32,942 nt of DNA from Mycoplasmopsis iners ATCC 19705. GTDB lineage: Bacteria > Bacillota_I > Bacilli_A > Mycoplasmatales > Metamycoplasmataceae. Below, piece after piece: positions 27,901-32,942 of this stretch; within the stretch, counting starts at the first letter, position 1; each line of letters opens with the position of its first letter. Position numbers and translations under genes: made by a program. A model generated the notes under the pieces. It saw only the letters and a program-made list of their open reading frames with translations, ran no database searches and was not told the origin of the DNA. The DNA lies in the NCBI RefSeq assembly GCF_000701805.1, contig NZ_JNJW01000008.1, positions 1-32,942 of the forward strand, in the 5' to 3' direction.

Positions 27901-29299
27901 TGATGTTAATTCTTTTGATGAACTTTATGCTGCTTACTCTGAAATAGATCAAAATGATATTGTTTCATTTGTGCAAGATTTTAATTTTGATGAACTTAAT
28001 TATTTAAGCAACAAGCAAAATACTCTTTTAGAATCAACCATGAAATTTGTTGCTCCTAAAACAGGAACTTTTGAATTTAAAGCACTTGCTGATGATTGAT
28101 CTGCGGTTTGAGTTGATAATCAATTAGTTGGAAGTAGTTTGAAAGCTTCTAATAGTGAACAAACTTTAGGTTCATTTGAATTTGTCAAAGGTCAAATTTA
28201 TGAAATTAAATTAGCAGTTTATAACCAAGGTGGCGCTGGTAATATGAATTTCTGATTAGCTAACGGCACAGAAAAAATTAATTTAGTTACCAATTCTATA
28301 ACTCCTACTTTAGAAACTAATAATTTAAATGAAGATCAACTTCGTAATTTAATTGAAAATCCAACTTATCAATATCAACGTAGATACAGAACCAACGAAA
28401 GTAAAAACAAAACTCAAATTTCAAGATATATTAAAAATCTAGGAATGGCAGATCCAAAGTTTAGTGTTAAAAGAATGTCACCGAATACCCCTGATTCTAA
28501 TAAAGTATTTGACAATAATATTGATACACATTACGAAAGATTCTATGATAATGCTGATAAAAATAGACCAGTAAGATTAATATATAGAACTAGCGAAAGT
28601 TTTAAAGCCAACTTTATTGATATATATCCAAGACAAAGCTATTGACGTTGATTTGTACCGAATGAATTGACAGTAACAATTAAAGAAAAAAATTCTAATG
28701 AATTGCATATGCAAAATATATATTATGATTTTAGTTCAAGATACAGCAATGCTTCTTATCAAAGAGTTTTCTTCGGTCGTGTTTATGACATAGAAGAAAT
28801 TACTATTGAAGCCAGAAACACTTTTTATCAAAATGATAAATATGGAATTACTTTAGCTGAAATCAAATATGGACTTGAGTTAAATACCGATAGTATCATT
28901 CCAATTAACAGCGAAAATAATAAATTTTATGGACATTGAGAAATAATAAGTAGTGAAAAAGATGGCGTAGAAAGTCCAATTAATGGTTTTGTAGCTAAAT
29001 CTGTAACTGCTAATGACTATATAAAAATTCCAATCAATTCGCCAGAAATCGTAATTATGGGACAAAAAGGTCAAGACATGTCCACTTTTGATGTTTATTT
29101 TGATGATGAATTAGTAGGCAGAGACATTAGCGCTTCTAATCAATCAAACAACACATTATTATTTAATGAATTATTATTTTTAACCAAAATTACTGATACA
29201 AATGTAAATTGAAATGATTCACATACTCTTAAAATTGTTAACAAAGAAAATAAACCATTAGTTTTAACATTTATTTCATATAAAGATATTCAGAACTAA
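24977..29299 (+). CDS. Surface M60-like (mucinase-type) metallopeptidase with PA14-like and galactose-binding-like domains
   Basis: A 1440-residue exported protein, the largest in the window. Residues 8-32 form one hydrophobic helix but no lipobox Cys, so it is membrane-anchored or secreted rather than a lipoprotein. Residues 39-78 are Pro-rich repeats. The central region carries HEINH (His667-His671) inside a peptidase M60 context (FTNWGNYHEINHNFEQ, then LGEGWSRLANGY and YANMIYQYGP). M60 proteins bind zinc with HExxH and a later Glu and cut mucin-type glycoproteins. No Glu lies in the usual position after HExxH; the matching stretch reads GWTNIPSTVDLSF. A PA14-like domain surrounds residue 1041 (TGTFEFKALADDW, YNQGGAGNMNFWLANG), and an F5/8-type domain covers about 1150-1320. 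Dozens of TGA codons encode Trp. Start chosen at ATG 24977; an upstream in-frame GTG at 24971 is less likely. Confidence 0.8.
25091..25210 (+). repeat. Pro-rich tandem repeat in the M60-like protein
   Basis: Three imperfect units of about 13 codons on the theme PTDPANPKPEEP encode residues 39-78, right after the membrane segment. They look like a rigid cell-surface stalk. Near-identical DNA (e.g. CCTGCTAACCCTAAACCAGA and CCAGCTAACCCTAAACCAGA) could allow copy-number change by slippage. Confidence 0.8.
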
Positions 29300-29327
29300 A
29301 AAATGCCTATAAAATAGGCGTTTTTTA
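29299..29327 (+). terminator. Terminator of the M60-like gene
   Basis: TGCCTAT (29304-29310), loop, ATAGGCG (29314-29320), then TTTTTT. It begins directly after the stop codon. Confidence 0.9.
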
Positions 29328-29356
29328 ATATCTTTCTCCTGGTTCGAAACTCAAGA

Positions 29357-29362
29357 TATAAT
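29357..29362 (+). promoter_or_regulatory. -10 box giving a leaderless nuclease mRNA
   Basis: TATAAT ends six bases before the ATG at 29369, so transcription should start at or next to the start codon. No Shine-Dalgarno sequence exists. The -35 region (TTCTCC, 29334-29339) is weak. Confidence 0.6.
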
Positions 29363-29368
29363 TAAACT

Positions 29369-30616
29369 ATGAAAAAAATTAAATCTTTCTTTTTTAAATT
29401 TGGTCCTATTTTAAGTACATTATTTATTCCGACTGTTATTTCTTGTCAAAAACAAGAAGATGATAAAAATAAAGAAATAAGAGCTGAATATTTTAATTTT
29501 TTAAATACAACAAAAACTAAAGTAATTAATTTTCAAGAAAACTTGGAAAATTACGATTTAAATAAACAAATCAACAATCTCATCAAGTTTATTGATGATG
29601 CTCTAAATGAAATCCAAAATGTTGATTCTTTAACAATGAAAGATAATCAAAGAAGAATTAATCAAATTTGACACAATTTGAATTTAGTATTTAATAAGCA
29701 AAGTGATATTTATAATTCAGAAATTGCTTCGATGTGAACTAGCTTATATAGACAAAAACAAAATTTACAAAATCTTTATGAGCATTTTATCAATGTAGAT
29801 TTAGACGTTAATGACATTAACTATAATCAAAAGAAAAATCTCTACGATAAACTAATAACCAATGTTAATCAAATGAATGCTTTGATTTTGAATCTTTTTG
29901 ACATAAATGACGGAATTTCTCTAAATGAGCCAAATTTAGAAATTCTTACTAATTTAAGAGAAAAAATTTTTAATTATTGAAAAAATTATTTAATCAGGAA
30001 TAACGAAAGTAATGAAAATATTTTGCCTACCGGCTATTCATATACTTTAGAAGATAATCAAGATAATATAGTAGCAGATGGCGATACTATTTATAAAATC
30101 AAATATATTGATGAAAATAATATAGAAAAGTCTCCGAAAGTAGAAGAAGCACAGGCTGAAGGAATTAAAATTGGTTCTATAACTGCATATAGAACCAGAG
30201 GAACAGATACCCCTGAAACTAAAAAACTAAATAAACCGAATCAAAAACTAGCAATCCATGAAGCACAATGAGCAGAAATAGCTAAAAAAACTTTTAATGA
30301 ATTTTTTATAGAAAATGGCGGTGTGTTTTACTTTAAAAAAATAAATAATGGCTATTTTGGTCGTTGAATTGGCCTATTTTTTAGTAATTCTAGTGAAAAC
30401 TTAAATGAAGAATGAGGAAAAAGAATGGTTAGTTTAGGTTTATCCAGAGTTCAATATATTAACTTAGATCCTGAATCTTTGTTTTATGCAAAAACTGATT
30501 TAGAAAAAACATATTACGATCTCATTCTTGCCGCACAAAATGAGGCTAGAAACAACCAAGTAGGTTTTTGAATTGATGATATAAATAATGTGTTTTTTAA
30601 AAATCCAGAAAATTAA
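29369..30616 (+). CDS. Lipoprotein with staphylococcal-nuclease (thermonuclease) domain
   Basis: A 415-residue surface lipoprotein. The signal ends in PTVISC (Cys26). Residues 30-210 are a helical, Asn/Lys-rich region of unknown fold, perhaps a spacer or binding module. Residues about 225-400 match the SNase fold with all catalytic positions: DGDT (Asp237, Asp239, matching Asp19 and Asp21 of the Staphylococcus enzyme), Arg275, Asp280-Thr281-Pro-Glu283 (RTRGTDTPE) and Arg332 in YFGRWIG. The later segment WGKRMVSLGLSRVQYI corresponds to the usual ALVRQGLAKV-type helix. It should therefore cut extracellular DNA or RNA in a Ca-dependent way. TGA codons encode Trp at several sites. Together with mnuA this gives two different surface nucleases in 26 kb. 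It is a single-gene unit flanked by terminators. Confidence 0.85.
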
Positions 30617-30631
30617 ATTTTAAAACAGTTT

Positions 30632-30657
30632 AAAAATAAGCCCATGCTTATTTTTTT
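30632..30657 (+). terminator. Terminator of the nuclease lipoprotein gene
   Basis: AAATAAGC, CCAT loop, GCTTATTTTTTT, 16 bases after the stop. Confidence 0.88.
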
Positions 30658-30746
30658 ACTAAAAAGTCTATGAATAAGTGTAATTAGTTAAATATAGTTT
30701 AAAAAATTTGCTTTAACAAAATAATCTTAATTATTAGTCCTTAATA

Positions 30747-30752
30747 TATAAT
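30747..30752 (+). promoter_or_regulatory. -10 box of the RNase J-like gene
   Basis: TATAAT; transcription should begin near 30759, giving a 43-base leader with a good AGGAGA ribosome site (about 30791-30796). A TTAATT-type -35 lies around 30728. Confidence 0.5.
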
Positions 30753-30801
30753 AGATATTAATTATTAAGTCAAAAAATTTCAATTAAATAATAGGAGAAT
30801 T

Positions 30802-32463
30802 ATGCAACAGAATCATATTAATATTTTTGCTTTAGGTGGATTGGATGAAAACGGAAAAAATTGTTATGTTTTTGAATTCAATGACAAAATTTACATTATC
30901 AATTCAGGGACTAAAATTCCAATTAATTCAAATAACGGAGTTGACACCTTAATTCCTTCTTTTGATTATTTAGTGAAAAACCAAGATAAAATTGAAGGTA
31001 TATTTATAAGCGATGTTAAAAATGAAACCTTTAGTGCTTTGCCATGATTATTAATGAAATTACCAAATTTAAATATTTATACTTCTGAATTTAATGCGAT
31101 CATGATAAGCGAACGTTTATCAAAATATAAAATTGATAATCCAAACTATAAGATTAAGATTCTTAAAAAAGTAACTAAAATAGGCGATATTTTTGTACAG
31201 CCTATAGATTTAGCGGGCTCAATGCCAGGTCATATTGGTTTTGATTTTATTACACCAAATGGCGATGTTTTATTTATGTTTAACTTCGTAGAAGGCGATT
31301 TAGGAATTTATGGTAAATTAAGTTTTGAAGAATTAGCTAAAAATTTTACTAAAAGAAATTTAGTTGCTCTAGTTGTTGATGCTGGACGCGCTAATTATGG
31401 TGGTAAAGCAATTAATAAGATCAATTTACCCGAATCTATTAAACAAGTCTTTTTGAAAGCTAAGCCTGATGAAAGAATTATTATTGGTGCTTATGATGAA
31501 GAAATGGTATCAATTCAACAAATTTTAGATTTAGCTTATCAAACAGATCGTCCTGTAATTACTTATGGCAAAACATATGGGCAAGCTTTCAATTTAATTC
31601 AGGAAAAATATCCGCAATTAAAATTGCCTAAATTAATTGATTACAAAAATGCCAATAAAGTTTCTAATGCTGTAATTTTGGTTACTGGCTCAATTGAAAG
31701 ACTTTATTCAAGATTTTTAAGAATCACAAGTAATAATGATGTTTTTCTTAAATTACAACCAAGCGACACTGTTATTATGTTAGCACCAGCAATTAATGGT
31801 CTAGAAAGTTTAGAAGCTGTTACTTTAGATGAAATTGCTAGAATTACTCCAAAAATTAGTGATGTTACATCAACTGAATTTTATAGACATAGACCTGCAA
31901 GACAAGATTTAATTGACTTGGTAAAAGCTTTAAAACCTAATTATGTAATTCCTGTTCAAGGGCTTTACAGATATTTAACTGATGCTCAAAGATATATTTC
32001 ACAAGATGCTCCATTTAACAAAAACCACTGTTTATTGATGCAAAATGGTAAAATTGTTCACTTTGTTGATGCTAAATTATTATCAACTAAAGGCAAAGTT
32101 AAAGAAATTGGCGACACTATTATTGATGGTTTTGGTGTAGGTGATATTTCATCTGAAGTAATCAATGAAAGAGAACTTTTAGGTCGTGATGGAATAATTT
32201 TAATTGCCGGAACATACAATAATCGAACTAAATTTTTAAATGGGAAATTACAAATTAATTTTGTCGGTGTAATTGATAAAGAAACTAAAAAAGAAGCTCA
32301 AGAAGTAATTAAAAATGCCATTTATAAAATTATGGAAACTGAAAAATTTGATGGTTTAAAAGATTTTCAAAATCGTGCTCGCCAAGTAATAAGAAAGAAA
32401 ATTTTCAAGTGTTTTGATAAAGAACCGATGGTAATTGTTTCATTAAATCAAACTTCAATTTAA
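30802..32463 (+). CDS. RNase J-family protein lacking the metal-binding motif (RNase J2-like, probably non-catalytic)
   Basis: A 553-residue beta-lactamase/beta-CASP protein of the RNase J family by overall order: FALGGLDENGKNCYVFE at the N-terminus, GVDTLIPSFDYLVKNQDKIEGIFIS, then ALPWLLMKLPNLNIY, LKPNYVIPVQGLYRYL late, and the C-terminal domain ending MVIVSLN. In active RNase J the stretch after GIFI reads THGHxDHIG; here residues 70-78 are SDVKNETFS, so every metal ligand of motif II is gone. Later metal-site pieces are also altered (DLAGSMPGHIGFDF, LVVDAGRANYGG, FYRHRPARQDL). It may be a structural partner of an active RNase J in mRNA decay, as J2 is in Bacillus, where J2 is also impaired. 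A TGA at 31048 encodes Trp. RBS AGGAGA. It stands alone between terminators. Confidence 0.85.
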
Positions 32464-32468
32464 TAATC

Positions 32469-32493
32469 AAAAGCTATGAAAAACATAGCTTTT
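32469..32493 (+). terminator. Terminator of the RNase J-like gene
   Basis: AAAAGCTATG (32469-32478), loop AAAAA, CATAGCTTTT (32484-32493) with more T following. The 32494-32615 stretch before the IS shows no gene or signal I can name. Confidence 0.9.
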
Positions 32494-32615
32494 TATTTTA
32501 TAAATTTATGAGTGCTGATATTCAAATAAGCGATTAAGGCATAATAAATCACTATTTCGAATATCCCTTGAAAACTTAGATTTCCAAGTTAAACAAGAGC
32601 AAATTCAATTTTGCG

Positions 32616-32942
32616 TAAACTAGGACAAGAAAAGTAGACAGAAAATAAAAACTGTCTACTTTTCGTTTACAATAAGAGAAAGGAGTTTACAAATGGCTAA
32701 ACAATTGAAACATTATGAATGATTAGATCTATTTAGATGACTAGAAAATTGAGAATACACAAATGAATATGAATACAAATTTGCATCTTATATTTCAGAA
32801 AAATATAATAAGGATTACTTTAAAGAAAATATTAGACGTAGAATTTGAAATAAATTTAGAGAATATCAAAAAGACGAAACTGTAATATTTTCAAAAACAG
32901 GAACAGCCCCTAAAAAAGGGAAGGGTTGTGGAAGACCCAAAA
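32616..32942 (+). mobile_element. IS3-family insertion sequence, left part (runs past the window)
   Basis: The element starts at or near TAAACTAGGACAAG (32616-32629), whose inverted copy ends the element at the left edge of the window. Inside the end lies a 12-bp inverted repeat AAAAGTAGACAG (32630-32641) with CTGTCTACTTTT (32652-32663), then the first transposase ORF with its own RBS. Orientation is the same as the left-edge element. The right end lies outside the window. Confidence 0.75.
32693..32942 (+). CDS. IS3-family transposase OrfA (N-terminal part, runs off the window)
   Basis: The ATG at 32693 follows AAAGGAG (32680-32686) at a normal distance. The visible 83 residues (HYEWLDLFRWLENWEY ... 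YISEKYNKDYFKENIRRRIW ... APKKGKGCGRPK) are charged and aromatic. The KKGKGxGRPKK block is typical of the small OrfA of mycoplasma IS3 elements, such as IS1138 or IS1221 relatives. In the IS3 family OrfA binds DNA and a programmed -1 frameshift joins it to OrfB; the frameshift site would lie beyond the window. Five TGA codons in this part encode Trp, so the gene is native to the mycoplasma code. The IS assignment rests on this block and the terminal repeats. Confidence 0.75.

Noticed and set aside
1-32942. Composite transposon carrying the whole segment
   Set aside because: The interior is a housekeeping core with normal gene order and codon use, and no target duplication can be shown because both IS copies are incomplete here.

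Overview
The window is AT-rich DNA from a mycoplasma. In-frame TGA codons sit at conserved Trp positions in nearly every gene, so code 4 applies (TGA = Trp). A Cypl/P37-P29-P69 transporter operon, an MnuA-type nuclease and a stand-alone 5'-3' exonuclease also fit a Mollicute. A hominis/bovis-cluster species is my best guess, but this is inference. All CDS coordinates below were joined through TGA; many genes look split if the standard code is used.

Layout. (1) 1-91: right end of an IS3-family element. (2) 156-4055, + strand: promoter, TPP riboswitch and a three-gene thiamine/TPP-type ABC transporter (lipoprotein, ATPase, permease). (3) 4070-6093, +: a small cupin with an almost leaderless promoter, then a surface nuclease lipoprotein (mnuA), ending in a bidirectional terminator. 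(4) 6092-8614, -: an unrecognised 160-aa protein, and rpsB-tsf with a GC-rich structured leader. (5) 8866-9674, -: an eight-tRNA operon (Pro-Ala-Met-Ile2-Ser-fMet-Asp-Phe) with promoter and terminator. (6) 9765-17196, -: a tightly packed operon dnaE - 5'-3' exonuclease - four-TM membrane protein - thioredoxin - uvrC. A putative small RNA is transcribed the other way from upstream of dnaE. (7) 17387-19522, -: gpmI with a 187-residue C-terminal extension. (8) 19721-24870, +: dnaX-ebfC-recR-tmk-holB-rsmI, a replication/repair cluster. (9) 24940-30657, +: two exported proteins, a 1440-aa M60-like metallopeptidase with PA14-like and galactose-binding-like domains, and a lipoprotein with a complete staphylococcal-nuclease active site. 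(10) 30747-32493, +: an RNase J paralogue that has lost its metal-binding motif. (11) 32616-32942, +: left end of a second IS3-family element in the same orientation as the first.

How the genes fit together. The housekeeping core covers replication (clamp loader subunits, DnaE, exonuclease, Tmk), repair (UvrC, RecR), translation (S2, EF-Ts, tRNAs, RsmI) and glycolysis (GpmI). Around it lie surface functions suited to a host-dependent parasite: cofactor capture under riboswitch control, two surface nucleases and a mucinase-like protease. The points most worth a second look are the gpmI extension, the degenerate RNase J, the M60 protein with an atypical zinc site, the nuclease lipoprotein, the translational TPP switch and the candidate small RNA. 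I saw no CRISPR array, prophage or convincing new defence system.
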